Assembly: GCF_030499575.1 (NCBI RefSeq)
Contig: NZ_JASTLC010000001.1
Coordinates: 9,572,001 to 9,636,000, forward strand
Source of the DNA: Streptomyces sp. DG2A-72
GTDB lineage: Bacteria; Actinomycetota; Actinomycetes; Streptomycetales; Streptomycetaceae
Direction: 5' to 3'
DNA: 64,000 nt
Positions 35,927-45,755 of the stretch are shown piece after piece. The position numbers and the translations under genes are program-made. The first letter of the stretch is position 1; each line of letters opens with the position of its first letter. The notes under the pieces are model-generated. The model had not been told where the DNA came from. It did no database searches and was given only the letters and a program-made list of their open reading frames with translations.

Positions 35927-37327
35927 ATGAGCAGCAGTGCCCAGCCCGGACCCCGCCCCTCGCGCCGTCAGGTGCTCGGTATGGCCGCCACCGTGCCGCT
36001 GGCCGTGACCGGTTCGTTGGCCCTCGGTGCGGGATCGGCCCACGCGGCCGACTCGGCGTACGTCATGTGCTACTTCACCGAGTCCACGACCATGCTGGAG
36101 GCCGATTACGGCCTGCATCTGGCCGTCAGCACCGACGGCCTGCAGTGGATGCCGCTGAACCAGAACAACCCCGTGGTCACGCCGACCGCCGGCGCGGGCG
36201 GGCTGCGCGACCCGTTCATCCTGCGCAAGCAGGACGGCACCTTCGTCGTGCTGGCGACGGACCTGAAGGGCACCGACTGGTCCCGCACCAGTGTGTACAT
36301 CCACGTCTGGGACTCGGCCGACCTGCGCACCTTCACCGGCTACCGGCTGCTGAAGCTGCACGACATGACGAACACGCACAGCTGGGCACCGGAGGCCTTC
36401 TGGGACGCCGGGCGCGGCCGGTACGGGATCCTCTACTCCTCGGTGAACAGCAGCGGCCACAACGTGATCATGGTGAGCTACACCACCGACTTCCGGACGA
36501 CCGAGAACCCGCAGGTCTTCTTCGACCCCGGTTACGACGTCATCGACGGCAATCTGACCGTGGGCGTGAACGGCGTCAACTACCTGTACTTCAAGCGGAA
36601 CCAGGCCCTCGTCGGTGCGAGATCCACCTCGCTGAACCCGGGCAGCTTCACGGTCTTCAGTACGCCCGCCGCGCACGGCGGCACCGAGGCCCCGACCGTC
36701 GTGAAGTCCCTGACCTCCAACACCTGGTACCTCTGGGGCGACACCTACACGCCGAACGGCGTCTTCTACGCCTGGCAGAGCACGAACCTCGCGGCCGGCA
36801 CCTGGGCCGCGCTCGACCAGCGCCGCTACACCCAGCCGCTCAACTCCAAGCACTGCGGCATACAGCCGATCACCTCGGCCCAGTACGGCAATCTGGTGTC
36901 CGCCTGGGGTGCCCCGGCCTGGAACCGGCTGAAGTCGTACAACCACCCGGCCCGTTACGTCCGGCACAGCGGTTTCGTGGGCCGGATCGACGCATACCCC
37001 TTCGACCCGTATCCCGACTCGCAGTGGAAGCTCGTGCCGGGCCTCGCCGACTCGGCGGGGGTCTCCTTCCGGTCGGTCAACTACCCGGCCCGCTATCTGC
37101 GCCACTACAGCTACAACCTGAGGCTGGACGAGAACGACGGCACGTCCACGTTCGCCGCCAACGCCACCTTCTACCGGACCGCGGGGCTCGCCGACTCCTC
37201 CTGGTCGTCGTTCCGCTCGTACAACAACCCGACCCGGTACATCAGGCACGCCGACTACGCCCTGCGGATCGACCCCGTCTCGACCGCCACGGAGCGGCAG
37301 GACGCCACGTTCTACGTCGGATACTGA
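35927..37327 (+). CDS. Tat-exported GH43-like arabinan-active protein with AbfB domain
   Basis: 466 aa; GGAGGGTAG before ATG. Twin-arginine signal SRRQVLGMAATVPLAV with AxA cleavage (SAHAAD). Residues ~45-320 form a five-bladed propeller like glycoside hydrolase family 43: GLRDPFILRKQDGTFVVLAT, HSWAPEAFWDAGRGRYGILY and GTEAPTVVK, which may supply the acidic residues. The last ~140 aa are three AbfB (CBM42-type) beta-trefoil repeats (SYNHPARYVRHSGF, NYPARYLRHYSYNLRL, YNNPTRYIRHADYALRI), an arabinose-side-chain binder. Probably degrades arabinan or arabinoxylan outside the cell. Confidence 0.85.
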   Translation: MSSSAQPGPRPSRRQVLGMAATVPLAVTGSLALGAGSAHAADSAYVMCYFTESTTMLEADYGLHLAVSTDGLQWMPLNQNNPVVTPTAGAGGLRDPFILRKQDGTFVVLATDLKGTDWSRTSVYIHVWDSADLRTFTGYRLLKLHDMTNTHSWAPEAFWDAGRGRYGILYSSVNSSGHNVIMVSYTTDFRTTENPQVFFDPGYDVIDGNLTVGVNGVNYLYFKRNQALVGARSTSLNPGSFTVFSTPAAHGGTEAPTVVKSLTSNTWYLWGDTYTPNGVFYAWQSTNLAAGTWAALDQRRYTQPLNSKHCGIQPITSAQYGNLVSAWGAPAWNRLKSYNHPARYVRHSGFVGRIDAYPFDPYPDSQWKLVPGLADSAGVSFRSVNYPARYLRHYSYNLRLDENDGTSTFAANATFYRTAGLADSSWSSFRSYNNPTRYIRHADYALRIDPVSTATERQDATFYVGY

Positions 37328-37352
37328 GGGCTTCCCCGGCGGGGTGCCGGAA

Positions 37353-37387
37353 ATCTGGACTGTTGGTACAGGATCTGGACTGTTAGT
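37353..37387. promoter_or_regulatory. tandem operator-like repeats before threonine dehydratase
   Basis: ATCTGGACTGTTGGT and ATCTGGACTGTTAGT, 15-bp repeats spaced exactly 20 bp (two helical turns). A TAGTCTA-like -10 overlaps the second. Looks like a two-site activator or GntR/XRE-type operator; the regulator is not encoded next door. Confidence 0.6.
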
Positions 37388-37435
37388 CTAGGAGTGTCGA
37401 GTCCGAGGCCACCCCGACCCCGATGGAGGGCACGC

Positions 37436-38413
37436 GTGACGACCACGACCCCGCCGGTCACCCTCGATGACGTCCGTGACGCCGCCGCCCGGCTCAAGGG
37501 CGTCGCGCACCGCACCCCGGTGCTGCGCTCACGGACGCTGGACGCACTCGTCGGCGCCGAGGTGTTCCTCAAGTGCGAGAACTTCCAGCGTGTGGGCGCC
37601 TTCAAGTTCCGCGGCGCCTACAACGCGGCCTCCCGGCTGGCACCGGAGCAGCTGGCCCGGGGCATCGCCGCCTACTCCTCCGGCAATCACGCCCAGGCCG
37701 TCGCCCTGGCCGCCCGTGAACTCGGCACCACCGCCGTGATCCTCATGCCGGAGGACGCCCCGCGCTCCAAGATGGACGCCACCGCCGGATACGGCGCCGA
37801 GATCGTGACGTACGACCGCTACACCGGCGACCGCACCGCCATCGGTGAGGCCCTGGCCGCCGAGCGGGGCCTCGCTCTCATCCCGCCGTACGAGCATCCG
37901 CATGTCATCGCAGGGCAGGGCACCGCCGCCCTGGAACTCCTCGAAGAAGTGGGGGAGTTGGATGCGCTCGTCACACCGGTCGGCGGGGGCGGGCTCATGG
38001 CCGGCAGTGCCACGGTCGCCAGGGGCCTGTACCCGGGGATCCGGATGATCGGCGTCGAGCCGGAGGCCGGGGACGACACCAAGCGGTCGCTGGAGGCGGG
38101 CCGGCGCATCACGATCCCCGTGCCCCGCACCATCGCCGACGGACAGGCCCTGCACACCCCCGGCGAGCTCACCTTCTCCGTGAACCGACGGCTGGTCGAC
38201 GAGATCGCGCTGGCCGGCGATGACGAGATCAGGGACGCGATGCGGTTCGCCTTCGAGCGGCTGAAGATCGTCGTGGAGCCCAGCGGCGCCACACCGCTGG
38301 CCGCCCTGCTCACCGGCCGGGTGGGTGCACTTCCGCGCCGGGTCGGCGTGATCATCTCCGGGGGCAACGTCGACGCCGAGCGCTTCGCCGAGCTCTGCGG
38401 GAAGCAGACCTGA
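37436..38413 (+). CDS. threonine/serine dehydratase (PLP-dependent)
   Basis: 325 aa; GTG 37436 behind GGAGGG. Fold-type II PLP enzyme: PLP lysine in RVGAFKFRGAYNAASRL, substrate loop AAYSSGNHAQAVALAA, phosphate-binding GGGGLMAGSATVARGLYPG and cofactor Ser/Gly near the C-terminus (IISGGNVD). Converts L-threonine to 2-oxobutyrate, or serine to pyruvate. It lacks a C-terminal ACT domain, so it is the short catabolic/serine-racemase-like form and not the feedback-inhibited IlvA. Confidence 0.9.
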   Translation: MTTTTPPVTLDDVRDAAARLKGVAHRTPVLRSRTLDALVGAEVFLKCENFQRVGAFKFRGAYNAASRLAPEQLARGIAAYSSGNHAQAVALAARELGTTAVILMPEDAPRSKMDATAGYGAEIVTYDRYTGDRTAIGEALAAERGLALIPPYEHPHVIAGQGTAALELLEEVGELDALVTPVGGGGLMAGSATVARGLYPGIRMIGVEPEAGDDTKRSLEAGRRITIPVPRTIADGQALHTPGELTFSVNRRLVDEIALAGDDEIRDAMRFAFERLKIVVEPSGATPLAALLTGRVGALPRRVGVIISGGNVDAERFAELCGKQT

Positions 38414-38553
38414 GCGGGCGTCTCCCGAATGGCGGCCCCGAGGGGCCGGGCGGACGATGGAGTGGTAGGGGGTCGGCCGCCGACGGCGGTGCGCAGGGCC
38501 GCCGAGGAGACCGGCCCCGGTCGCGGTGAATCGCGGCCGGAAGGGAGCGTGTG

Positions 38554-38913
38554 ATGTTGGAAGTGAAGACGCTCGACAAGCCGGACGAGCGACGTGATTT
38601 CCCTCGCGGCCACCTGGAAGCCGTCCACATGTCGGATCTCGACTTCGCTGTGGGGACCTTCGAGCCCGGCTGGCGCTGGACCGAGTCCGTGGCCCCGATC
38701 GCGGGCACCGACACCTGCCAGATGCACCACAACGGCTATGTCGTCCAAGGTCGCATGCACATCCGTATGGACGAGGGCGGCGAGAGCGAAGTCGGCCCCG
38801 GCGACGTCTTCGTCGTCTCGCCCGGACACGACGCCTGGGTTGTGGGCGACGAGCAGGTCGTCGTCTACGACTTCCAGGGGCAGACGGCGAGGGAGTTCGC
38901 GAAGGAGAAGTAG
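38554..38913 (+). CDS. single-domain cupin protein
   Basis: 119 aa; ATG 38554 (GTG 38551 possible) preceded by AAGGGAG. Cupin motifs MHHNGYVVQGRMHIRMDEGG (His and His ligands) and GDVFVVSPGHDAWVVGDEQV. One beta-barrel of the RmlC-like kind with no enzyme-specific residues visible. Probably metal-binding; monocistronic. Confidence 0.85.
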   Translation: MLEVKTLDKPDERRDFPRGHLEAVHMSDLDFAVGTFEPGWRWTESVAPIAGTDTCQMHHNGYVVQGRMHIRMDEGGESEVGPGDVFVVSPGHDAWVVGDEQVVVYDFQGQTAREFAKEK

Positions 38914-38937
38914 CTTCGGTCGGCCCGCGCCGGCACG

Positions 38938-39912
38938 TCACACCGTGATGACGACCTTCGCGCGCGCGTGCTCCATCTCCAGATACCGGATCGCCTCCGG
39001 TATCTCGGCGAATGGATACGTGCGGTCGATGACCGGGACCACCTTTCCGGACTCGGCCAGTTCGCCCAAGGTCGTCAGATACTCCGTGGTCACCACCGCC
39101 GAGATCTCGACCACGCGGTGCCGAACGAACCTGCCGACCGCCCGTCCCTGAAAGAAGAGACTCATCGGCCCGAAGAAAGTGCCACCGTCGTAGGTCCCGC
39201 CGCCGGACAGCACCAGCGTGCCGGTCGGGGTCAGCACGCTCCGGAACTCGCTCAGCGACTTGTTGCCGACCAGATCGAGCACCACGTCGTACCGGCGTCC
39301 GCTCCGGGTGAAGTCCTCCTGGCTGTAGTCGACGACATGGTCCGCCCCGAGCGAGCGGACCATGTCCACGTTGCGGGTCCGGCACACCGCGGTGACGTCC
39401 AGGCCGTACACCTTCGCGAGCTGCACCGCGAAGGTGCCGACGCCGCCGGACGCGCCGTTGATCAGGATCGTCTGCCCGGACCGCACGCGGGCCACATCGC
39501 GCAGGCCCATGAGCGCGGTGCACCCCGCCAACGGGATCGCGGCGGCCTGCTCGAAGGTGAGGCCGGGTGGTTTCGGGGCCACGGTCGCGGCACGGGCACA
39601 CGCGTACTCGGCGAACGTCCCGTCGGTCTCGCCGAACACCTCGTCGCCCGGGTGCAGCCCCTTCACCTCGCTGCCGACGGCCTCGACCCGGCCCGCGAAG
39701 TCATTGCCGCGGATCTTCAGCTTGGGTGCGCGCAGCCCCATGGAGATGCGCATCAGCTTCGGGTCGCCGTGCATCATGTGCCAGTCCTTGGCGTTGACGG
39801 ACGCCGCCCGCACCCGCACGAGCACCTGGTCGGGCTTCGGTACCGGCCGGTCGACCTCCCTGAACTCCAGCTCGTCCGCCGAGCAGTACCGGTCCTGGAT
39901 CACAGCCTTCAT
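38938..39912 (-). CDS. zinc-free MDR quinone oxidoreductase-like protein
   Basis: 324 aa; ATG 39912 near AGGGGGATTCC. MDR fold: N-terminal GroES-like domain with VNAKDWHMMHG and LKIRGNDFAGRVEAVGSEVK, nucleotide-binding LINGASGGVGTFAVQLAKVY. The structural-zinc cysteines are absent, so it belongs with NADPH quinone reductases and not zinc alcohol dehydrogenases. Likely detoxifies quinones or enals. Confidence 0.88.
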   Translation of the reverse strand: MKAVIQDRYCSADELEFREVDRPVPKPDQVLVRVRAASVNAKDWHMMHGDPKLMRISMGLRAPKLKIRGNDFAGRVEAVGSEVKGLHPGDEVFGETDGTFAEYACARAATVAPKPPGLTFEQAAAIPLAGCTALMGLRDVARVRSGQTILINGASGGVGTFAVQLAKVYGLDVTAVCRTRNVDMVRSLGADHVVDYSQEDFTRSGRRYDVVLDLVGNKSLSEFRSVLTPTGTLVLSGGGTYDGGTFFGPMSLFFQGRAVGRFVRHRVVEISAVVTTEYLTTLGELAESGKVVPVIDRTYPFAEIPEAIRYLEMEHARAKVVITV

Positions 39913-40069
39913 GGAATCCCCCTCTGTTACTGCGGAGCGTAGAAGGGCGAGGTCTGCCCGGGGATGAGGAGCAAGCCCTGGTTCTCCCCGGAGAGCACCC
40001 CTAGGGGGTCCGGGAGAGGTGCACGGGGTGGGGGCGCGCTTGCCTTGTTTGAAGAGTGCGGAGAGTCCC

Positions 40070-40534
40070 ATGACAACCATCGAAGGTTCCGTCGCCCTGG
40101 TGGTCACCGGCGGCAGCCGCGGCATGGGCCGTGCAACCCGCGGGACCGTCACCCACCCCGATGCCGTGCCGCTGGCCCTCGAGGTCGGCGACCCGGCGTC
40201 CATCGCGGCTGCCGCCGATCGGTGCTCTCGTGGATCGGTCTCGCGGGCTCCTACAGCGCCTCCAAGGCCGCCTTCTGGTCGCAGAGCAACTCCCTGCGCC
40301 TCGACCTCAAGCCGCGCGGCATCGAGGTCACCGGCCTTCAAGTCGGCTATGTCGACACGGACATGACGGCACAGATCGACGAGCCGAAGTCCACGCCCGA
40401 GAGCGTGGCGGCGCAGGCCCTCGACGGCATCGCGGCCGGAGCCTACGAGGTGCTGGCGGACGACATCTCCCGGCAGGCCAAGGCGGGGCCTGTCCGCGGA
40501 CCTCGCGGTGCTCTATCCGCAGCTCGCGGCCTGA
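40070..40534 (+). pseudogene. short-chain dehydrogenase with internal deletions
   Basis: Starts properly at ATG 40070 (MTTIEGSVALVVTGGSRGMG, the Rossmann start) but then jumps. About 18 expected residues are missing after GMGRA, then TVTHPDAVPLALEVGDPASI resumes. About 60 more residues, including the NNAG region, are missing before VLSWIGLAGSYSASKAAFWS (the catalytic YxxxK). An extra G around 40487 shifts the last 20 residues. In all, a ~240-aa SDR is reduced to a non-functional ~150-codon relic. Confidence 0.85.
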
Positions 40535-41896
40535 TCACACCGGCAGCAGGCGGGCGATCAGGTCGCCGAGCTGCCGGGCGTTGCGGCACTCGTTCATTGC
40601 GACGACACCGGAGTACTCTGGTGCGGCCGAGTCACCGGTGCCCCACAGCGTGCGCGGCTCAGGGTTCAACCAGTAGACGCGGCGGGCCCGTTCGGCGATG
40701 TCGCGTACGGCGGACAGGTTCGGGTCGCTCATGTTCGTGCGGGCGTCGCCGAGGACGAACACGGTCGTACGCGGGCCCAGCGCGTCGGCGTACCGCTCCG
40801 CGAACTCGCCCAGTGCGACGCCGTAGTCGCTGCTGCCGTGCCAGCCGGTGAGCGTGGCCTCCGCCTGGATGCGGGCGCCGAGCCCCTGGGGATCGGCGAC
40901 GCCGTGCCGGAGCAGCCCGGTCACCTCGTCGATCCGGTTGACGAAGGCGAACACCCGCACCTTGCTGAACTGGTCGTGCAGCGCCTGCACCAGCAGCATC
41001 GTGAAGTCCGAGAAGCCGGACACGGAGCCCGACACATCGCACAGCAGCACCAGTTCGGGCCGGGCCGGACGGCGCCGGCGCAGCACGGGCCGCATCGGCA
41101 CCCCGCCCGTCGACAGCGAGCCGCGCAGCGTCCGGCGCAGGTCGATCGTGCCCCGCGCGGCACGGCGCCGGCGCGCCGCCAGCCGGGTGGCGAGCTTCCG
41201 GGCGAGCGGCTGCACCGTCCTGCGCAGTTCGGCCACCCGGTCCCGCCCGGCGTACAGGAAGTCCACCCGGTCGGCGGTCGGGGCCACCGCCCGCCGGGCG
41301 ATCTCGTCCCGCCCGCGCCGCTCGGCGACCCGGCGCCGCGCCTCCGTGGCCACCATCGCCCGGAACGCCTCGATCCGCCGCCGGATCTCGTCGTCGAGGA
41401 GCCGGTCCGCAAACCCCGAAGTGCCGCTCTGCGCCCGGATGTCGTCGCGGACACGGGCCAGCAGCGTCTGCGGGCGGAGCCGGTCGAGCGTCTGATGCGA
41501 CGACCAGCCGTACGACGCCGGTGAACTCCCGTATCCGCCGAAGCCGTCGACGGCCTCGCCCGCCAACCGGCCCATCAATGCGGGGTCGTTGGCGGTCAGC
41601 GCCTTCGCGAGACGGTCCCGCAGATCGTCCCGGTCCGCGGGCTGCTCCTCGGGCGCTCCCACGCCCCGCGGGAAGTACAGGTCGAAGACCGGGTCGAACA
41701 CCGGCCGCTGTCCCGTGCCGTGCAGCAGCGTCGCGGCCAGTCCCTCGCGCAGTTGCTCACGGTCCGCCAGGCCCAGCGCCGCCACCGCCCGACCGGCGTC
41801 CACGGTCTCCCCGGTGCCGATGCGGATGCCGTGCTCACGGAGCGCGGCGACGAAGTCCGTCAGCCGCGCCGCGACATCCGACGCCGCCGCGGTCAC
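40535..41896 (-). CDS. CoxE-like VWA-domain protein
   Basis: 453 aa from GTG 41896, which overlaps the stop of the MoxR gene in its original frame (GTGA). The C-terminal von Willebrand A domain has the MIDAS DxSxS in LVLLCDVSGSVSGFSDFT; the N-terminal ~240 residues are arginine-rich and helical. VWA/MoxR pairs act as metal-dependent chaperones that insert cofactors or mature enzyme complexes, as in CO dehydrogenase (CoxD/CoxE). No such target operon is adjacent. Confidence 0.85.
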   Translation of the reverse strand: MTAAASDVAARLTDFVAALREHGIRIGTGETVDAGRAVAALGLADREQLREGLAATLLHGTGQRPVFDPVFDLYFPRGVGAPEEQPADRDDLRDRLAKALTANDPALMGRLAGEAVDGFGGYGSSPASYGWSSHQTLDRLRPQTLLARVRDDIRAQSGTSGFADRLLDDEIRRRIEAFRAMVATEARRRVAERRGRDEIARRAVAPTADRVDFLYAGRDRVAELRRTVQPLARKLATRLAARRRRAARGTIDLRRTLRGSLSTGGVPMRPVLRRRRPARPELVLLCDVSGSVSGFSDFTMLLVQALHDQFSKVRVFAFVNRIDEVTGLLRHGVADPQGLGARIQAEATLTGWHGSSDYGVALGEFAERYADALGPRTTVFVLGDARTNMSDPNLSAVRDIAERARRVYWLNPEPRTLWGTGDSAAPEYSGVVAMNECRNARQLGDLIARLLPV

Positions 41897-42745
41897 ACGG
41901 CGTCCAGATCGAGCTTGGCGGCCGCCTTCAGGACATCGTCCTGGTGCTTGAGGAGCACCCCCAGGCTGGCCTGTACGACCGTCTCGTCGAGCGTGTCGGC
42001 GCCCAGCGCCAGCAGTGTGCGCGCCCAGTCGACGGTCTCGGCGACCGAAGGCACCTTGCGCCATCGCCCGCAGGGCGCCGACGACGCGTACCACGGACGC
42101 GGCCAGCGCCTCGTCGAGGTCCGGCACCTTCAGCCGTACGATCCGGCGCTCCAACTCCTCGTCGGGGAAGCCGATGTGGAGGAAGAGACAGCGGCGGCGC
42201 AGCGCCTCGGACAGCTCGCGGCTCGCGTTCGACGTGAGGACGACGAAGGGGCGGCGCGTGGCCGTGACCGTGCCCAGTTCGGGGACGGTGACCTGGAAGT
42301 CGCTCAGCACTTCGAGCAGCAGGCCCTCCACCTCGACGTCCGCCTTGTCGGTCTCGTCGATCAGCAGGACCTTCGGAGTGTCGCCGCGGATGGCCGTCAG
42401 CAGTGGGCGGGGGAGCAGGAACTCCTCGCTGAAGATGTCGGTGCGCGTCTCGTCCCAGGTCTCGTCCCGGCCCGCGGTGATGCGCAGCAACTGCTTGGCG
42501 TGGTTCCACTCGTACAAGGCGCGGGACTCGTCGACGCCTTCGTAGCACTGCAGCCGTATGAGCTCCGCTCCGGCGATCGTGGCGACAGCCTTGGCGAGTT
42601 CCGTCTTGCCGACGCCGGCGGGGCCCTCCACCAGGAGCGGCTTGCCGAGACGGTCGGCGAGGAAGACGGTGGTGGCGACCGCGGGGGAGGCGAGATAGCC
42701 GGTCTCGGCGAGGCGGGCGGAGACTTCGTCGACGGATGTGAACAA
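41893..42745 (-). pseudogene. MoxR-type AAA+ ATPase, frameshifted near its end
   Basis: ATG 42745. Walker A LLVEGPAGVGKTELAKAVAT, Walker B VLLIDETDKADVEVEGLL, sensor TSNASRELSEALRRRC. Near 42060 the frame shifts: after VVGALRAM the expected continuation (KVPSVAETVDWARTLLALGA to the true stop at 41893) is in another frame, consistent with a 5-nt loss. As written, the frame continues into and through the VWA gene, giving a 736-codon run-on. The ATPase core is intact; the lid helix is scrambled. Confidence 0.8.
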
Positions 42746-42827
42746 CGGGGCCTCCCGCTCGGTGTGGATTCCTGCCGCTATCCAAGCGCTTGTTCACCGT
42801 GTCTGTCACGCGGTTCCCAACCAAGAG

Positions 42828-42837
42828 ACCGATCGGT
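42828..42837. promoter_or_regulatory. TetR operator palindrome
   Basis: ACCGATCGGT, perfect 10-bp palindrome extended by AG before and TT after. About 36 bp upstream of the TetR start. Typical TetR core; probably serves the regulator itself and perhaps the divergent MoxR gene. Confidence 0.7.
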
Positions 42838-42872
42838 TTCCGATCCGCTCCGGGGCGCGCTAGCCTCGCCGT

Positions 42873-43436
42873 ATGCCCACGACGGACAGAGCGTCCACGA
42901 AGGACCGGCTGCTCGACGCGGCGGCCGAGCTGTTCTACCGCGACGGCGTCTCGATCGGTGTCGAAGCGCTGTGCAGGACGGCCGGGGTCTCCAAGCGGTC
43001 GATGTACCAACTCTTCGCGAGCAAGGACGAAGTCCTGGCGGCGAGCCTGGAGCGCCGGGCGCCCGCCTACGAGCGGCAGCTCACCCCGGACGACACAGGC
43101 ACTCCGCGCGAACGCATCCTCGAGGTCTTCGAGCGGCTGGAGAAGGCGTCGACGCAGCCCGAGTACCGAGGCTGCCCCTTCCTGTCCGCGATGGTCGAGC
43201 TGAAGGACCCGGAGCACCCGGCAAGTGTGGTCGCCAGTGCCACGAAGGGGCGGCTGACCGAGGCGTTCCGCGCCCTGGCCGAGCTGGGCGGCGCACGTGA
43301 TCCGCAGCTGCTGGCCCGGCAGCTGACGCTGGTCTTCGACGGCGCGAGCGCCCGGGCCGGCGCGCGGGTCGAGACGCTGGACGGGCTGGCCACCGCCACC
43401 GTGACGGCGCTGCTGGACGCGGCGGGGGTCGCATAG
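42873..43436 (+). CDS. TetR-family regulator
   Basis: 187 aa; ATG 42873 with TAGCCT ~10 nt upstream, leaderless. HTH: LLDAAAELFYRDGVSIGVEA and TAGVSKRSMYQLFASKDEVL. The C-terminal ligand domain includes YRGCPFLSAMVELKDPEHPA, a TetR_C subgroup often controlling oxidoreductases. Divergent from the MoxR/VWA genes, with a perfect palindrome between. Confidence 0.9.
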   Translation: MPTTDRASTKDRLLDAAAELFYRDGVSIGVEALCRTAGVSKRSMYQLFASKDEVLAASLERRAPAYERQLTPDDTGTPRERILEVFERLEKASTQPEYRGCPFLSAMVELKDPEHPASVVASATKGRLTEAFRALAELGGARDPQLLARQLTLVFDGASARAGARVETLDGLATATVTALLDAAGVA

Positions 43437-43440
43437 GCGT

Positions 43441-43470
43441 AAGGGGCGGCCGCAAGAGCGGCCGCCCCTT
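43441..43470. terminator. bidirectional terminator hairpin
   Basis: Thirteen-bp perfect arms (AAGGGGCGGCCGC / GCGGCCGCCCCTT) with a 4-nt loop, between convergent TetR and FtsX-like genes. Confidence 0.9.
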
Positions 43471-43486
43471 ACCGAATCCCCCTCGC

Positions 43487-44797
43487 TCAGGCCGCGAGCC
43501 CCACCGCCTCGACCGCCGGAGTGCGCAGCACCCGCCGGGTCGTGACCAGGCTCGTCCCCATCGTCACCGCCGCCGCGATCACGACGACCGCGAGCCAGAT
43601 GCCGAAGAACTGGCCCGGCAGCACCTCGTCCGAGCGGACGATCGTGAACGGGACGATCCCCGCCAGCGCCGCCACCGTGCCGAAGAAGACACCGGTCACC
43701 GTGAGGACCAGCCCCTCGGCACCCACCACACCGAGCACCTGACCCGGAGTCGCCCCGGCCAGCCGCTGCTGCCCGAACTCGCGGGCCCGGTACGTCGTCG
43801 CCGCGTACAGCGAGTTGACCAGCATCACGCAGACGAACGCCACGATGATGCCGACGACCGTGAAGTTCAGCGTCTCCAGCGTCTTGGCGTCGACGTCCTT
43901 GACGATCCCCAGCTTCTCGACCGTGTCGCTCTCCACCGCCTGCATGGTGAGCGTCGCCGTGGACACCGCCGTGAACAGGACCAGCGACATCAGGATCCCG
44001 GCGAGATGGTCCGCCCGCTCACGCAGGTTGCGCACGGCCAGCCAGCCGCTCGCCCCCGGCAGCGACAGCCGGTCCAGCATGCCCTTCAGCAGCCGTGTCG
44101 CCAGCAGCGCGAAACCCACCGACAGCAGGATCGCGCCGTACGCCGGAGCCGCCATCAGCGCCTCGTCCGTCGCCGACATCGCGAAGGTGGAGGTCACCGC
44201 CACAGCGCCGACGATCAGAGCGGCGTACGCGAAGAACTTCCGCTTCCCGTCCCGCCGTTCGCGCCGGTGCGTCGCCCGCCGTACGGCGAGGAACGCGGCG
44301 CCCGCCGCCGCGAGCAGTGTGATGTCGATGCCCGACATCAACGCGATCGGACCGAAGGAGTGGTCGACGGACTCGGCGACCTGGCCGCTGTCCTGGAACA
44401 CATCCAGCAGCAGCTGCCCGCCCAGCATCGCCGGGCCGATCGCCAGCACCGCGCCCACCAGGGCCACGGCCACCGCCTCACCGACGACCATCCGCTTGAT
44501 CTGCGCCGGAGTCGCCCCCGAGCAGCGCAGCAGCTCCAGCTCGGCCGCCCGCTGGCGGACGTTGACCGTGAGTGTCGAGGCGACGGCGAAGAACACCAGC
44601 AGGGTGCCGTAGCCGCCGACGACGCTCGCCGAGAGGCTCAGCGTCTCGGAGCTGGTCGAGTCGATGCCGGGCTGTCCGGCGGTGTCGTGCATCGAGTTGA
44701 ACGTCATGATGATCGCCGCGCCGAGGAAGGCGGACAGCAAGGTCGCGAGGAAGCGTCCGGGCCGTTGCCGGATCGACCGCATGGCCAGTACGAGCAT
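43487..44797 (-). CDS. FtsX-like ABC transporter permease
   Basis: 436 aa. FtsX/MacB-type permease: N-terminal helix [20 protein letters not shown], extracytoplasmic domain, then two sets of FtsX helices ([44 protein letters not shown]). The conserved [19 protein letters not shown] coupling loop appears twice ([13 protein letters not shown] and [13 protein letters not shown]). Located 3 bp after its ATPase. Likely exports a peptide, lipid or drug, or transmits a signal; the substrate is unknown. Confidence 0.9.
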   Translation of the reverse strand: MLVLAMRSIRQRPGRFLATLLSAFLGAAIIMTFNSMHDTAGQPGIDSTSSETLSLSASVVGGYGTLLVFFAVASTLTVNVRQRAAELELLRCSGATPAQIKRMVVGEAVAVALVGAVLAIGPAMLGGQLLLDVFQDSGQVAESVDHSFGPIALMSGIDITLLAAAGAAFLAVRRATHRRERRDGKRKFFAYAALIVGAVAVTSTFAMSATDEALMAAPAYGAILLSVGFALLATRLLKGMLDRLSLPGASGWLAVRNLRERADHLAGILMSLVLFTAVSTATLTMQAVESDTVEKLGIVKDVDAKTLETLNFTVVGIIVAFVCVMLVNSLYAATTYRAREFGQQRLAGATPGQVLGVVGAEGLVLTVTGVFFGTVAALAGIVPFTIVRSDEVLPGQFFGIWLAVVVIAAAVTMGTSLVTTRRVLRTPAVEAVGLAA

Positions 44798-44800
44798 CGG

Positions 44801-45562
44801 TCACACCGCCTTCAGGACGTCGTCGCCCAGGTGGGCCAGCCGCTCGGCGACCGCGTCGGGCGTCGGTGTGTCCATCCGGCCGGCCAGCCGGCCGTCCGCG
44901 AGGAACAGCACCGAGTCGGCGTACGAGGCGGCGACCGGGTCGTGCGTCACCATGACCACCGTCCGGCCGTGCACCCGCACCGTCTCCTGGAGCAGGAGCA
45001 GCACATCCCGTGCGCTGCGCGTGTCCAGGGCGCCCGTCGGCTCGTCCGCGAAGACCACCCGGGGTTCGGTGACCAGCGCGCGGGCAATGGCCACCCGCTG
45101 CCGCTGACCGCCGGAGAGCTGGTCGGGACGGTGCCCGAGCCGGTCGCCGAGCCCCACCGAGGTCAGCACCTCCCGGGCCCGCCGCCGGTCCACGCGCTGC
45201 CCGGCGAGCTTCAGCGGCAGCACCGTGTTCTGCGCGACGGTCAGCGTCTCCAGCAGGTTGTACTGCTGGAACACGAACCCGATCCGGCGGCGCCGGAACT
45301 TCGTCAGTTCGGCCTCCGTGCCGCCCGTCATCTCCGCCCCGTCGACCAGCACGATGCCGCTGTCGGGCCGGTCCAGACCGGCCGCGCACTGCAGCAGCGT
45401 CGACTTCCCGGAGCCCGAAGGACCCATCACCGCGGTGAAGGTGCCCCGTCCGAGGCTGAGCGTGACCCCGTCCAGGGCGGTCACGGCGCTGTCGTCGGAG
45501 CCGTAGGTCTTGGTGACCTTGACCAGCCGCAGCGCCTCGGCGGCGGGTCCCTTGTCGTGCAT
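44801..45562 (-). CDS. ABC transporter ATPase (MacB/LolD type)
   Basis: 253 aa from ATG 45562 (ATG 45586 possible). Walker [17 protein letters not shown]-loop FVFQQYNLL, signature [17 protein letters not shown], Walker [14 protein letters not shown] and H-switch VMVTHD. Pairs with the following FtsX permease, 3 bp apart. Complete and with no damage, unlike the betaine transporter next door. Confidence 0.92.
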   Translation of the reverse strand: MHDKGPAAEALRLVKVTKTYGSDDSAVTALDGVTLSLGRGTFTAVMGPSGSGKSTLLQCAAGLDRPDSGIVLVDGAEMTGGTEAELTKFRRRRIGFVFQQYNLLETLTVAQNTVLPLKLAGQRVDRRRAREVLTSVGLGDRLGHRPDQLSGGQRQRVAIARALVTEPRVVFADEPTGALDTRSARDVLLLLQETVRVHGRTVVMVTHDPVAASYADSVLFLADGRLAGRMDTPTPDAVAERLAHLGDDVLKAV

Positions 45563-45755
45563 ACGTCGCGAACCTGTGCGAAACATTTCGTCATCACCCT
45601 CACTCCGGCACGCCCTGTGCCATGCCCAAGACGCTACGGAGACGGAGGCCGGACCACATTGGGCGCAGAACCCGTATCGGAGGGTGTACTCGGCGACACC
45701 CCGTACGGGGCACCAGAACGAGCCGACCCTCCAGGCAGCCCGATGCAATGGACCC

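Noticed and set aside
40535..42745. A 736-residue natural fusion of MoxR ATPase and VWA protein
   Set aside because: The stretch between the domains is arginine/glycine-rich shadow sequence; the true MoxR end and a GTGA overlap exist in the other frame, so the fusion is a frameshift artefact.
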